The position numbers and the translations under genes are program-made. A model generated the notes under the pieces. The model saw nothing but the letters and a program-made list of their open reading frames with translations, searched no databases and was not told the DNA's origin. A DNA stretch of 64,000 nucleotides from Bdellovibrionales bacterium. Its GTDB lineage: Bacteria > Bdellovibrionota > UBA1018. Of this stretch, positions 51,453 to 60,388 are shown piece after piece; positions within the stretch are counted from its first letter, which is position 1; each line of letters opens with the position of its first letter. The stretch lies in assembly GCA_016786465.1 (NCBI GenBank), contig JAEUWC010000003.1, positions 1 to 64,000 on the forward strand, given 5' to 3'.

Positions 51453-52625
51453 ATGTCTCAGGCTCGCTTCCTTTGCTTATCGATTTTGGTGGTTCACGCA
51501 CTGCATCCTTTAGGCGCACAGGCCGACGGGTTTGAAAGTCGCACGCTGATTTCGTCCACGACCTTCCAGCAAAGTATCGATCTGTCGCGGCATATTTTTT
51601 TGAACTATGACGACGGGGGCATGTCGCCCGACGAGCTTCGACAGGCGCGGGTGAACGAAGAAGAAGAATTCATTCGAATCAAAAAGCCAAGCCCGATTGC
51701 CTGGAACTTGGGGTACGCCATCAGTTCAAGCCCGGCGGTTGCGGGCAAAAGCAGCCCGACGATTGGCCATTCCTTTCAGGTCGGCTTGGTGACCCAAGTG
51801 ACCCCCAAAATTACGGTTGGAACTTGGGTTCGGGGGGACATCATTCCGGCCGAAGACCTTCGGGTCGGAGAAGTCGAACTGAACGTCGGGAACTTAGAGC
51901 TTCTTCAATTCACTCGCGAACTTCAGATGGAGGGCTGGCCGCCCGGGCCCTATGATCCAGAACTAGACGCCGAAGAAGTGGACCAACAAGTCCAAAGCGA
52001 TTACCAGCGGCTTTTTCGAAATCAGATTCTTCGCGACGAACGGGCGCGCAGAAAAGAAAACCGCGACTTACTTCGCCCCAAGAAACCCCGCCGATTCGAA
52101 AGGCGGGCACTTTACGGCAAATTTCGGCTGATCTTTGGAACTGCGGTTAAGACACCACCACTGCCTGCATCTGGAATTTCAAACGATCAGCGCCTTTTTT
52201 GGGGAAGTTTGGGGCCAGAACTTTTTTTGCTTTCTAGCAAAACGTTCACGGCTCGGTTTTCCGGTTTGGCGACCCTTTACCAAAGCGGCGTGATTCCGTT
52301 CATGTCTTCATTGTCGCGCCCCGAAATCAAGTTGCCGCTTCCGGATCTAAAGACCGGACTTAGCCAAATCGGCCCGTACTATCGGGGTTTTCACAGCATT
52401 CGGTTGGCAGCCGGTTTCATTCACGAAGCCAGTTCGGATTTTCTATGGACTGGTGACGCTGCGATCTCGAACTTCCTTTACGGAAATGCACGCTGGGTTC
52501 CAGCAGGTGGCCTAGGCTTCATGAATCGGATTTCCAAAGATTGGAATTGGGGACTGGATGCAAATGTCTGGGTCGTCGATGCGGTTGACTTCGCGTTCTC
52601 GCTTCGGACTTCGCTGGCACTTTAA
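51453..52625 (+). CDS. Exported, probable outer-membrane beta-barrel protein
   Basis: This 390-aa protein starts at the ATG at 51453, with AAAGGTG 4 bp upstream. The signal peptide ends near LGAQA. It has alternating amphipathic strands (WNLGYAISSSPAV, FQVGLVTQVTPKITVGTWVRG, LYGKFRLIFGTAV) and ends with FAFSLRTSLAL, a strand-like C-terminus usual for outer-membrane barrels. A polar loop of about 80 residues sits in the middle. No family is recognised. Confidence 0.7.
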   Translation: MSQARFLCLSILVVHALHPLGAQADGFESRTLISSTTFQQSIDLSRHIFLNYDDGGMSPDELRQARVNEEEEFIRIKKPSPIAWNLGYAISSSPAVAGKSSPTIGHSFQVGLVTQVTPKITVGTWVRGDIIPAEDLRVGEVELNVGNLELLQFTRELQMEGWPPGPYDPELDAEEVDQQVQSDYQRLFRNQILRDERARRKENRDLLRPKKPRRFERRALYGKFRLIFGTAVKTPPLPASGISNDQRLFWGSLGPELFLLSSKTFTARFSGLATLYQSGVIPFMSSLSRPEIKLPLPDLKTGLSQIGPYYRGFHSIRLAAGFIHEASSDFLWTGDAAISNFLYGNARWVPAGGLGFMNRISKDWNWGLDANVWVVDAVDFAFSLRTSLAL

Positions 52626-52632
52626 GACTTGC

Positions 52633-53853
52633 TTAGGTTTTTAGAATTTCTTGCAAGTCGCGACCCGAAATTCCAAGCAGGTACAAAACGCTTTTTAAGC
52701 TTTTTTGTGAAAGAGAAAGGTCAGCGCGTTCGCGAACAACTGCCTTGGCGTTAAACGCGATTCCAAGCCCAGCTTTTTCCAGCATCGGAATGTCGTTTGC
52801 GCCATCGCCAATGGCAATGACCTGATCCAAGTGAATTCTTTCTTGCTGGGCAATCAGGTCCAAAAGGTCGGCTTTTCTTTGGGCATTCACAATCGGTGGG
52901 ATGACTTTTCCCGTTGCCACCCCTTGGGACATTTCCAGTTGGTTGGCATAGGCAAAGTCGATTCCCAGTTCACTTTTGATTCGATCGGCGATGCTGGTGA
53001 AGCCCCCGGAAATCAAAGCCGTTTTGTAACCCAGTTGTTTCAAAACGCGAATCAGGTCTTTTGCACCCGGGGTCAGCTGAATCCGAGAAAAAACTCGGTC
53101 CATCTGAGCATTCGTCAGGCCTTTCAGTTTTTCGACCCGAAGGCGCAGGCTTTCATCGAATTCCATTTTGCCCTTCATCGCCGTGTGGGTGATTTCAGAA
53201 ACGGCCTCGAATGCGCCACACTCACGCGCGAATTCATCGATGACTTCGTTTTGAATCAGCGTCGAATCCATGTCAAAAACCACCAGACGTTTTGCGCGGC
53301 GGTACAGTCCTTCGGCCTGAAGTGCAATGTCGACCTGACTTTGGCTTGCGATTTCAAGAAGTTCCTTGCGAAGCCTTCGGCGATCGACTTCGGCTTCGGT
53401 CGAAACCAGCATTTCGACGCAGGAAAATTCATCTTCGGAAAGACGTGCGATTTCGTCGATGTTGATCTTGTTTTTGGCCAGCGCAGCGGTCACGTGGTGA
53501 AGCGCTGGGGCCGATACGCGTTCGGCCATCAAGGTGACTGCGTAATGATAGGCTTTGTGCTTTTGTTTTTGGGTGATTTCGTCGGGCTTCATGACCCGAA
53601 AATCCAGCTTCATTCCCAGTTCAGTGGCTTTGAAAAGCAGGTCCTTAATGATGGTCTTGTCGCGAGCTTCTGCTTCATTCAGTTCAAACAAGATTGAAAG
53701 CGAAAGAAGCCCGTGAATGACCGCTTGGCCGATGTCCAAAATGGTGGTTCCACCATCGGCAAGAATTCCAGTCAGTTGTGAAGTGATCCCAGGGGCGTCG
53801 GGACCGGCAACGGTGATTAAGACGACGGATTTATGTGCAGCTGTAGGTGTCAT
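52633..53853 (-). CDS. serB: Phosphoserine phosphatase with two ACT domains
   Basis: This 406-aa protein has an N-terminal ACT domain at about residues 8-85, a second at about 103-175, and the HAD phosphatase from 188. The DxDST motif has D194 and D196 (VVFDMDSTLI), and GGFTSIADRIK and GDGANDIPML are the other HAD motifs. It makes serine from phosphoserine, the last step of serine synthesis. The double ACT type is like the mycobacterial SerB2, where serine gives feedback control. Confidence 0.93.
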   Translation of the reverse strand: MTPTAAHKSVVLITVAGPDAPGITSQLTGILADGGTTILDIGQAVIHGLLSLSILFELNEAEARDKTIIKDLLFKATELGMKLDFRVMKPDEITQKQKHKAYHYAVTLMAERVSAPALHHVTAALAKNKINIDEIARLSEDEFSCVEMLVSTEAEVDRRRLRKELLEIASQSQVDIALQAEGLYRRAKRLVVFDMDSTLIQNEVIDEFARECGAFEAVSEITHTAMKGKMEFDESLRLRVEKLKGLTNAQMDRVFSRIQLTPGAKDLIRVLKQLGYKTALISGGFTSIADRIKSELGIDFAYANQLEMSQGVATGKVIPPIVNAQRKADLLDLIAQQERIHLDQVIAIGDGANDIPMLEKAGLGIAFNAKAVVRERADLSLSQKSLKSVLYLLGISGRDLQEILKT

Positions 53854-53912
53854 AAGCCAAACCCAAAGATAACACGAATCGGTCGGCAGGTAGTCGGCAA
53901 GATTTGCCGCTG

Positions 53913-54497
53913 CTATTTCAAATCGCGAATTTTATCTAAATGGACGATGAAGACGATTTCCGCGGGTGTGAACTCGAAGCCGGTTCCGATTCCAAACATC
54001 CGGATGCCTTTTTGGCCTCCGCCCAGATCTTCTTCATAACTTCCGCCTTCGATACCGACTCCGAACTTTACGGCTGAGCGCATTCCGCTCATCCGAATCT
54101 TGTCTTGGGTGATTTCAGACGGAAACTTGAAGCGAAGGAATTCTGCATGAATACCCAGATTCAATCCGATACTCAGGGTCGATAGGGCATAGACCGCATT
54201 TCGGCTACGGCAGGTTCCGAACTGGCCACCTACCAGGAAGCCCAGCCCCCAAGTCACGCAGCGAATCTTTCGATTGCTCTTCACTTTGGGAACCTTTTTG
54301 ATCTGGGTGTCGACCCAGGCAGGATCATTCTTTAGCTTTTCGACCCAAGCGGCGTGCGCCTTCTGGCTATCGGCTTCAAAAGTCGATTTGGCGGGCGTCG
54401 CAACCGAACTTTCAATCAGTTCGATTTCGACTTCCTGGTTGGCAAAGGCGGAATGGGACGTCAGGACCACAAGAACTGCAAAGATGGACTTCAGCAT
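53913..54497 (-). CDS. Small exported protein, unknown
   Basis: This 194-aa protein has a signal peptide (IFAVLVVLTSHSAFA), then a helical part, then a glycine-rich beta region (GLGFLVGGQFGTC, AVKFGVGIEGGSYEEDLGGG). This could be a small outer-membrane barrel. The start is the ATG at 54497; the frame upstream lacks signal-peptide character. No family is recognised. Confidence 0.65.
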   Translation of the reverse strand: MLKSIFAVLVVLTSHSAFANQEVEIELIESSVATPAKSTFEADSQKAHAAWVEKLKNDPAWVDTQIKKVPKVKSNRKIRCVTWGLGFLVGGQFGTCRSRNAVYALSTLSIGLNLGIHAEFLRFKFPSEITQDKIRMSGMRSAVKFGVGIEGGSYEEDLGGGQKGIRMFGIGTGFEFTPAEIVFIVHLDKIRDLK

Positions 54498-54570
54498 GAT
54501 CAGTCCATATCGAATTTTGACGCTATATGTCAAAATCGGCTTTCGGAATTAGCTTAGGTTAATGGGGCGA

Positions 54571-55422
54571 TTACTTCCAAAACGACTTGGGCTTTCGCGA
54601 TTTCAGCGCAGGAAGTTCCGCACGCGGTTTTTCCAGGGCATCCTTCATTAAATCCGCCCAAACGACGCCGGGACCATCTGCACGTTCTGCCAATACGCGT
54701 CCCCAAGGATCAATGATCCGCGTGTGCCCATGGCATTCGCGCCCTTCGAAGGGTTTTCCGTACTGGGCGGGCGCGACGACAAAGGCCTGGTTTTCGATCG
54801 CGCGTGCGCGGGTCAGAACATCCCAATGCGCCTTTCCGGTCAGCGCCGTGAACGCAGCAGGGATGAAAATCACGTGAACGTCTTTGTCGGCCTGGCGGCG
54901 ATAAAGTTCCGGAAATCGGATGTCATAGCAAATCGAAAGGCCTAAGTTTCCCCAAGGCGTGTCGGCGACTACGGCTTTTTTTCCAGCAACAACCGTGTCG
55001 CTTTCGCGATAAGCGCGGTCGGCTTTCAGGTCGACATCAAAAAGGTGGATCTTGTCATAACGCGAATGGATTTCGCCTTCGGGGTCAATCAACACACAAG
55101 TGTTCGTGATGGTCGGCGGTCCCGCCTTTTTTTTCGGGCTTGCACGGGCGGCACCTTTTGCGTTCTGGATCGGGACGCTGCCGCCAACGATCCAAACGTC
55201 ATTTTCCGCCGCCCATTCCTGAAGCGTCGATATCGTGGGTCCATTGATCTTTTCAGCACCTGCGATGAATTCTTCGCGGTGATCCGTGAAGAAACTGAAA
55301 TTTTCCGGAAACGCGATGCAGTTGGGGTCTTGCTTCAATGCTTCCTGAAACCAATGGTGCGCTTCCGCCAGATTCGCGCGCTTATCCGAATTGGCCTTCA
55401 TTTGTATCGCTGCTACTCGCAT
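54571..55422 (-). CDS. Nitrilase-superfamily amidase (Nit1/deaminated glutathione amidase-like)
   Basis: This 283-aa protein has the carbon-nitrogen hydrolase triad: E40 in FPENFSFF, K124 in YDKIHLFDV and C165 in LSICYDIRFPELYRR. The overall pattern, with DIRFPELYR and VPAAFT-like segments, fits the Nit1 branch, which repairs deaminated glutathione. Its start overlaps the end of the HAD gene by 10 bp, within the dut-hisS operon. Confidence 0.9.
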   Translation of the reverse strand: MRVAAIQMKANSDKRANLAEAHHWFQEALKQDPNCIAFPENFSFFTDHREEFIAGAEKINGPTISTLQEWAAENDVWIVGGSVPIQNAKGAARASPKKKAGPPTITNTCVLIDPEGEIHSRYDKIHLFDVDLKADRAYRESDTVVAGKKAVVADTPWGNLGLSICYDIRFPELYRRQADKDVHVIFIPAAFTALTGKAHWDVLTRARAIENQAFVVAPAQYGKPFEGRECHGHTRIIDPWGRVLAERADGPGVVWADLMKDALEKPRAELPALKSRKPKSFWK

Positions 55423-56156
55423 AGGATCGCCCGAACCACTTCCTGGGTCGCAGATAGGTTTTCAAAAAAATAATCCGGCTTATGGGCCAAGATCAGTTCC
55501 TTTGGAACGTCGCGGCCGGTTCCCACGGCGATGGATCGAACGCCGATGGATTTTCCGCAGTTCACATCATGTTCGGTGTCGCCGATGACCACGACTTCTT
55601 TTCCGGAAAAATCCACGCCCGTCGTGTGAAAGGCACGCGCTACGGCGACCCTGGGAAGTTCATAGCGATTCCAATGATCGTCACCGAAGGCACCCAGCAG
55701 ATCAGTTGCTGCGTCTTCGTCGCTGAAATGTTCCAAAAGCCCGGCGTGCGAAAGTTTCATCTGCGCGCCTTTTCTTACGTTCCCGGTCAGAATTCCCAGG
55801 CTGACGTCAGGATGTTCCGAAAGGGCTTTCAAAAGTTCGACCACCCCTGGAAGAAGTTTCATTTCCTGACCGCGCGAAGACAAAAGCGATCCTGCTTTTT
55901 CCAGGTATCGGTGGATGATCGCAGGAGCCAGTTCGTCGATCACTGGATCGGGAATTCCGAAGTCGCGAAGGATTTCTTTGCAGATTTGAAAATCGGTTTT
56001 ACCACCAAAGCGGACTTTTTCGGGTTTGAAGTCTGGGAACACTTCGGCGACGGCGCCCAGATAAGATTCTGTCCACATCGGGCCGGCCCGAAGCAGGGTG
56101 CCGTCGATATCAAAAAGAACCAAGCGTTGAGGTTTGGAAGATCCCACGGTCGCCAC
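55413..56156 (-). CDS. HAD-family phosphatase
   Basis: This HAD subfamily I protein has the catalytic LVLFDIDGTLL, motif II LGILTGN, the later K, and motif IV VVIGDTEHDVNCGKSIG. A helical cap is between. It resembles phosphoglycolate-phosphatase-like enzymes, with broad substrate use. The start is unclear: GTG 56156, GTG 56147, or a TTG at 56171 that overlaps the hisS stop. It is co-transcribed with hisS and the nitrilase gene. Confidence 0.85.
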   Translation of the reverse strand: MATVGSSKPQRLVLFDIDGTLLRAGPMWTESYLGAVAEVFPDFKPEKVRFGGKTDFQICKEILRDFGIPDPVIDELAPAIIHRYLEKAGSLLSSRGQEMKLLPGVVELLKALSEHPDVSLGILTGNVRKGAQMKLSHAGLLEHFSDEDAATDLLGAFGDDHWNRYELPRVAVARAFHTTGVDFSGKEVVVIGDTEHDVNCGKSIGVRSIAVGTGRDVPKELILAHKPDYFFENLSATQEVVRAILCE

Positions 56157-56158
56157 TT

Positions 56159-57439
56159 CTATTTGGCCCAATCCGACAGGGCTTTTGCCAATTCTTGGAA
56201 GCCAAATGTCTTCTGCTCGCCGGTTTCCAGTTTCTTGACTGCGACCTTCTTTTCGGCAATTTCCTGATCACCCAGAAGAACCACAAATCGCGCATTGGCT
56301 TTTGCAGCGGCTTTTAATTGCGCACCAAATCCTTCAACCGACAGTGCGGTTACAGTTTTTAGACCCGCTTTGCGAATCGCCAAAGCCAGTTCATCAGACA
56401 GGGTCTTCAGTTCAAGCCGGGGAAGGGTCACAAACACATCGATGGCGCTTGAAATTTTGGGCGCCAACCCGTGCGTTTCGATAAAGTTTTGAAGCGTGAC
56501 ATCGCCCATTCCGAAACCCACGCCGCTTAACTTGTGGTTTCCAAATAGCCCAACCAGGTTGTCATAGCGTCCGCCGCCGAACATCGCGCGCCGATTTTCG
56601 GGTGAAGTGTCGTAAACTTCGAAGACCGTTCCGGTGTAATAGTCCAGGCCCCGAAGGATCAGGGGATCGAAGCAGACTTGGGAATTCTGTTTCATCAGAT
56701 CAAAAAGCGCTCGAAGTTCTTGGGTGCCTTGGCAAGGCATCGTTTTTTCGATTTCTTCAAATGAAGCTTTGAAAAAAGATTCCAACTGACTGGCGACGTC
56801 TGAACCGACCCCCAGGTCACCTAGCCATTTCTGGTAAGCTTCTTCGCCGATCTTATTCCGAGCATCGATGGCTTTTGTGATCGCAAGCGCCTTGTCAGCG
56901 TCCAGTCCCAATTTTTCACGGAAAAGATGATCCATCAGTCGGCGATTGTTCACGCGTATGGAAATGTGCTCTCCGCCCCCGAAAGCATCCATCACTGACA
57001 GCGCAACCCTTAGGATTTCAGCGTCGGCTAAAATCGGATCGCCACCCAGAAGATCGACATTCAATTGCCAGTGTTCACGAAGACGTCCGCGTTGAGGGCG
57101 TTCGTAGCGCCAAAGATTCGGGATTGAAAACCAGCGAACGGGTTTGGGAAGTTCGTGAATTTTTCCAGCCACCATCCTAGCCATGGTCGGCGTCATTTCG
57201 GGGCGCACGGCAAGTTTGCGTTCACCACGATCGATCATCCAATAAAGCTGTTGATTGACCAGTTCTTCACCTGATTTTGCAGCGTAAAGGTCAAAGGGTT
57301 CCAGCATCGGCCCATCGTATTCTTCATAGCCGTAAGACTGAACGGCGTCGCGAAGGCGACCAAACATCCAGCGGCGGAAACGCATTTCGTCGGGGTAAAA
57401 GTCGCGCGTGCCTTTATAAGGTTGAGTCGAAAGAGCCAC
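56159..57439 (-). CDS. hisS: Histidyl-tRNA synthetase
   Basis: This 426-aa class II synthetase has the start KGTRDFYPDEM, motif 2 LWRYERPQRGRLREHWQLNVD, and the histidine-specific LRGLDYYTGTVFE loop. FGGGRYDNLVGLFG near motif 3 and a C-terminal anticodon-binding domain (VFVTLPRLE onward) complete it. The start is GTG, 2 bp after dut, with AGGAAAG upstream. It is essential for translation. Confidence 0.95.
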   Translation of the reverse strand: MALSTQPYKGTRDFYPDEMRFRRWMFGRLRDAVQSYGYEEYDGPMLEPFDLYAAKSGEELVNQQLYWMIDRGERKLAVRPEMTPTMARMVAGKIHELPKPVRWFSIPNLWRYERPQRGRLREHWQLNVDLLGGDPILADAEILRVALSVMDAFGGGEHISIRVNNRRLMDHLFREKLGLDADKALAITKAIDARNKIGEEAYQKWLGDLGVGSDVASQLESFFKASFEEIEKTMPCQGTQELRALFDLMKQNSQVCFDPLILRGLDYYTGTVFEVYDTSPENRRAMFGGGRYDNLVGLFGNHKLSGVGFGMGDVTLQNFIETHGLAPKISSAIDVFVTLPRLELKTLSDELALAIRKAGLKTVTALSVEGFGAQLKAAAKANARFVVLLGDQEIAEKKVAVKKLETGEQKTFGFQELAKALSDWAK

Positions 57440-57441
57440 GC

Positions 57442-57885
57442 TTACTTTCCTGTGCTGCCGAAGCCGCCCGCGCCACGGGCCGTTTCATCTAGGTTTGCGA
57501 CTTCTTCCACGCGTGGGGTTGCGATTGGAATCAAAAGCATCTGAGCGATGCGTTCGCCTTTTTTCAAGACGACTTCTTCATGCGACAGATTCCAAAGCAA
57601 GACCTGGACTTCGCCGCGATAGCCGGCGTCGACGATTCCTCCGGCCACTTTGATTCCTTTTTTTCCCAAGGATGAACGATCGGCGATCATTCCGACGTAA
57701 CCTTGGGGAATGGCCATCGCGATCCCGGTTTTGACGGGGCGGCCGTTGCCCGCCTTGTGGGCCGGCGCCAGCATCGCGTCTTCTGACGAATAAAGATCCA
57801 TTCCGGCATCTTCGGGGTGCGCGCGGGTCGGCAGGGTAGCCTGCGCGTCCAAACGCTTCATCGCAATAGATTCAAAATGGGTCAT
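57442..57885 (-). CDS. dut: dUTP diphosphatase
   Basis: This 147-aa trimeric dUTPase has all five motifs: AGMDL (27-31), DRSSLGKKG (69-77), GGIVDAGYRGE (82-92), a motif 4 GERIAQMLL, and the C-terminal P-loop-like RGAGGFGSTG (137-146). It removes dUTP and makes dUMP for thymidylate. I chose the ATG at 57885 because family proteins start about 8-10 residues before the KRL strand. It heads the dut-hisS-HAD-nitrilase operon. Confidence 0.93.
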   Translation of the reverse strand: MTHFESIAMKRLDAQATLPTRAHPEDAGMDLYSSEDAMLAPAHKAGNGRPVKTGIAMAIPQGYVGMIADRSSLGKKGIKVAGGIVDAGYRGEVQVLLWNLSHEEVVLKKGERIAQMLLIPIATPRVEEVANLDETARGAGGFGSTGK

Positions 57886-57901
57886 GTGAGAAGGTTTTTG
57901 C

Positions 57902-58612
57902 ATGCCGCTTACGATGCCCAAAGCCGTGCTTTTTGACAACGACGGAGTTCTAGTCGCCAGTGAACCTTTGCACTGGGCGGCCTGGGGCAATTTACTGAAA
58001 GAAATGGGAATTCCGTACAATGAAGCCGAAGTAGCGGCCCAGGTGGGGAAGACCGCGCCTCAGATTTTGACCGCGATTTTGAATCATCACCGTCCCGAGT
58101 GGTCGAAGCCTGAAAATCGGGGGGCTTATGTGCTGGAAGACCTGGCTTTGCGGAAGAACGACTTTTATTTGAAGCTTTTGAAGACCCAGCTTCGGGCGTA
58201 CCCAGGGGTGGAAGACGGGCTGCGGGTTTTGCGGTCACGGGGCGTTCGGATTGCGGTGGTGTCTAACGCAAAGCGGCGCGAACTGGATGAAGCCTTGCGC
58301 GCAACGGGCTTAGAAGGTCTGGTGGATCTGAAGATTTCCCGCGACGATTCTAAAATTCCAAAACCCGACCCGACGCCTTACTTGATGGCGGCGGCTAGCC
58401 TGGGATTTGAACCGATTGAATGTTTGGTGGTCGAGGATTCTCCGCCCGGAATCGAATCCGGTCTGATGGCGAAGATTCCGTCGGTGGGGATCACGACGAA
58501 TTTTTCGCGCGAGGTGATGTTATCGCCCGTGCCCGGGCGCCCGGATCTGCGCCCCGTTGAAGTTTTTTCGTCGATGGCCGAATTTTTTGAAGCCCTTTTG
58601 ATGGGTTGCTAG
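57902..58612 (+). CDS. HAD-family phosphatase/phosphoglucomutase-like
   Basis: This 236-aa protein has motif I AVLFDNDGVLVASEPLH (D12, D14), the usual start of beta-phosphoglucomutase-like and pyrophosphatase-like HADs. Motif II is IAVVSNAKRRE, the Lys sits in SKIPKPDPTPYL, and motif IV is CLVVEDSPPGIESG. It is soluble and its substrate is unknown. It is divergent from dut with 16 bp between starts. The following DNA carries the repeat cluster at 58625. Confidence 0.9.
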   Translation: MPLTMPKAVLFDNDGVLVASEPLHWAAWGNLLKEMGIPYNEAEVAAQVGKTAPQILTAILNHHRPEWSKPENRGAYVLEDLALRKNDFYLKLLKTQLRAYPGVEDGLRVLRSRGVRIAVVSNAKRRELDEALRATGLEGLVDLKISRDDSKIPKPDPTPYLMAAASLGFEPIECLVVEDSPPGIESGLMAKIPSVGITTNFSREVMLSPVPGRPDLRPVEVFSSMAEFFEALLMGC

Positions 58613-58624
58613 GGTCCGCGCGTT

Positions 58625-58817
58625 CCCTGTGCAGTTGTCGGAACTGTGTCGGATTCTGGCGGATGCCCCACGGGTTGCGCTCCCTGTGCAGCTGTCGGAA
58701 CTGTGTCGGAAATTGGGCCGTCAGGTGGGGTCCGACAGACTTCCGACAACTGCACAGAGTGATCGGACACACCTGCAGGCCGCCCAAGTCCGACAGACTT
58801 CCGACAACTGCACAGGG
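58625..58817. repeat. Cluster of four TGTCGGA-type repeat units (locus B)
   Basis: There are two forward units (58625-58655 and 58682-58714) and two reverse units (58730-58758 and 58788-58817). Each has CTGTGCAG followed by TGTCGGAAsTsTGTCGGA. The forward units are followed by reverse ones, so the whole locus can fold as a large stem. It fills the gap between convergent genes. The same unit recurs 25 kb away at 33408-33670. Confidence 0.88.
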
Positions 58818-58824
58818 TGATCGT

Positions 58825-59346
58825 CTAGCTAGTCAGCTTCCCCGAATTCTTCAGCTGAATGATGGCTTCCATCAATTCATCCGGGTTGCGGTGACTAAGT
58901 CGCGTCGCTTCGACATAACGGTAAAGAATCCGTCCCGACTTCGAAATGATGAAGACCGCACGACTGGTTCCGCCCAGCATGAAAAGCGAAGTCACGCCAT
59001 AGACCTTCGTCAGTTCGCGCTTGGGGTCGGTCAAAAGCGGAAATTCAAATCCATACTTTTGGCGAAAGGCTTTGTGCTGGGCCGGCGTGTTTTGGCTAAT
59101 CCCAATCACCTGCACCCCCAAGGCCTTGAAGCGTTCCATCGCGTTTTGGTAACTGCAAAGTTGCTTGGTGCAGACCGGGGTAAAATCACCCGGATAGAAA
59201 ACCAGCATCGAAGGCCCCTGAAGCATCACATCGATCAGGCTGACCTTTTTTCCGTCATCATTTTCCAGAGTAAAAAGCGGGGCCATGTTGCCGACAAAGG
59301 CAGACGCAGGGGCAGGGGTCGCAGGATTCTGTTGGGGTTGTGCCAT
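58825..59346 (-). CDS. Peroxiredoxin (Bcp/AhpC-TSA family)
   Basis: This 173-aa protein has the peroxidatic motif YPGDFTPVCT with C59 and a second Cys, C64, five residues on, as in Bcp-type 2-Cys enzymes. It removes peroxides using thioredoxin-like reductants. The N-terminal lead (QPQQNPATPAPAS) is low-complexity, and no signal peptide is evident. Confidence 0.9.
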   Translation of the reverse strand: MAQPQQNPATPAPASAFVGNMAPLFTLENDDGKKVSLIDVMLQGPSMLVFYPGDFTPVCTKQLCSYQNAMERFKALGVQVIGISQNTPAQHKAFRQKYGFEFPLLTDPKRELTKVYGVTSLFMLGGTSRAVFIISKSGRILYRYVEATRLSHRNPDELMEAIIQLKNSGKLTS

Positions 59347-59355
59347 GCCTTGATT

Positions 59356-59814
59356 CTAAGCGTAGATTTTGGCAATTCGGTAGGTCTTTTCTTGCGTCCC
59401 ACCTGCGACTTCGATCGAAAATGTGGCGCCTTCTGCCGCACCCTGAAGTTCTTCACCCAGTGGCGACGCAGGGCTTACGACCAGTCCTGACACGCCATCC
59501 AGTTCAAACGAAATTCCTCCGCCTAAAGGCGCTAAGAAAACCCAGGTTTTCTTTTTCACAGGTTCAAGCTGATGAAGTTCGATCAGCGATCCCATTGCTT
59601 GTTCAAAGCGCACGATCGTTTCATCGATTTCAGCCAATCGCTTGCCTTGACCGGCGGCTAGGTAAGAAGCTTCCACACCGCGTGTGTCGTGCGAATCTTC
59701 CGCCTGGCTTTCGGTATTGGTAGCGGCGTCGCGCGCAGCTTCAACAGCTTGCGATAGCGCGGATCTTTCTTTGCGAAGTTTGACCAGAATCGCAGCCAGC
59801 GCCCGATCACGCAT
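59356..59814 (-). CDS. GreA/GreB-like protein
   Basis: This 152-aa protein has an N-terminal coiled coil (LRKERSALSQAVEAARDAATNTE, then LAEIDETIVRFEQAM) and a C-terminal GreA/GreB-type beta domain ending SPLGEELQGAAEGATFSIEV..KTYRIAKIYA, where SPLG..L.G is the family hallmark. Gre factors rescue stalled RNA polymerase. The acidic tip residues of the coiled coil differ from GreA, so it may be a related polymerase-binding factor. The start overlaps the ferritin-like gene by 8 bp. Confidence 0.78.
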   Translation of the reverse strand: MRDRALAAILVKLRKERSALSQAVEAARDAATNTESQAEDSHDTRGVEASYLAAGQGKRLAEIDETIVRFEQAMGSLIELHQLEPVKKKTWVFLAPLGGGISFELDGVSGLVVSPASPLGEELQGAAEGATFSIEVAGGTQEKTYRIAKIYA

Positions 59815-60388
59815 CGGCAGATCCCAGGGCTTTGCGATTTTGGGATCCCGATACCGTCGCGGGGACCCGTTGTGCCAATTCTTCGGCAAAATCTTCGGGA
59901 AAAAATTTCTGGGCCAAACGGATGTGACCGACTTCTTCGATTGCGATCGTTTCAAAGATTTTGGCCGATACGGGATCGACGCCCGCCAGCCCCTGACCAA
60001 ACCGTTCACCCGCGCGGCGTCCACGTTCTTCGGCGGTGGCCATATAGATGGAAAACTGTTTAGCGGTTTCGCACTTCATGAACGAATGCCAAAGCTGATC
60101 CGATACGCCGACTTCGTCGGGCGAATGCCCAAGGTCGCGCATGCGTGAAAGCAACCAACCCAAGTGCTTTTCTTCTTCCCGGGCCAGCCGAATCCAAGCA
60201 TCGCGAAGTTCAGCGGGGGCATCCGTGAATCGTTCAGCCGCCCAAAGAAAAGCTTCTCGCGCCTGAATTTCCGCAAAGGCCGCTGCCCGAAGCCGATCGA
60301 CGATTCCATCATGTGTTTGCATGGGGCGCGGAGCCGCCGGGCGCTCTCCGTTGGGCAAAATTCGAAAAGGGGACCAGTCACGCTTCAC
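59807..60388 (-). CDS. Ferritin-like (DUF455-type) protein
   Basis: This 193-aa helical protein has metal-site motifs of the four-helix ferritin-like fold: AFAEIQAREAFLW, LAREEEKHLGWLL, YMATAEERGRR and IAIEEVGHIRLA (two ExxH pairs with extra Glu). The family is DUF455/MiaE-like, and some members are di-iron tRNA hydroxylases. The GTG start overlaps the end of the EVE gene (GTGA). Confidence 0.82.
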   Translation of the reverse strand: MKRDWSPFRILPNGERPAAPRPMQTHDGIVDRLRAAAFAEIQAREAFLWAAERFTDAPAELRDAWIRLAREEEKHLGWLLSRMRDLGHSPDEVGVSDQLWHSFMKCETAKQFSIYMATAEERGRRAGERFGQGLAGVDPVSAKIFETIAIEEVGHIRLAQKFFPEDFAEELAQRVPATVSGSQNRKALGSADA

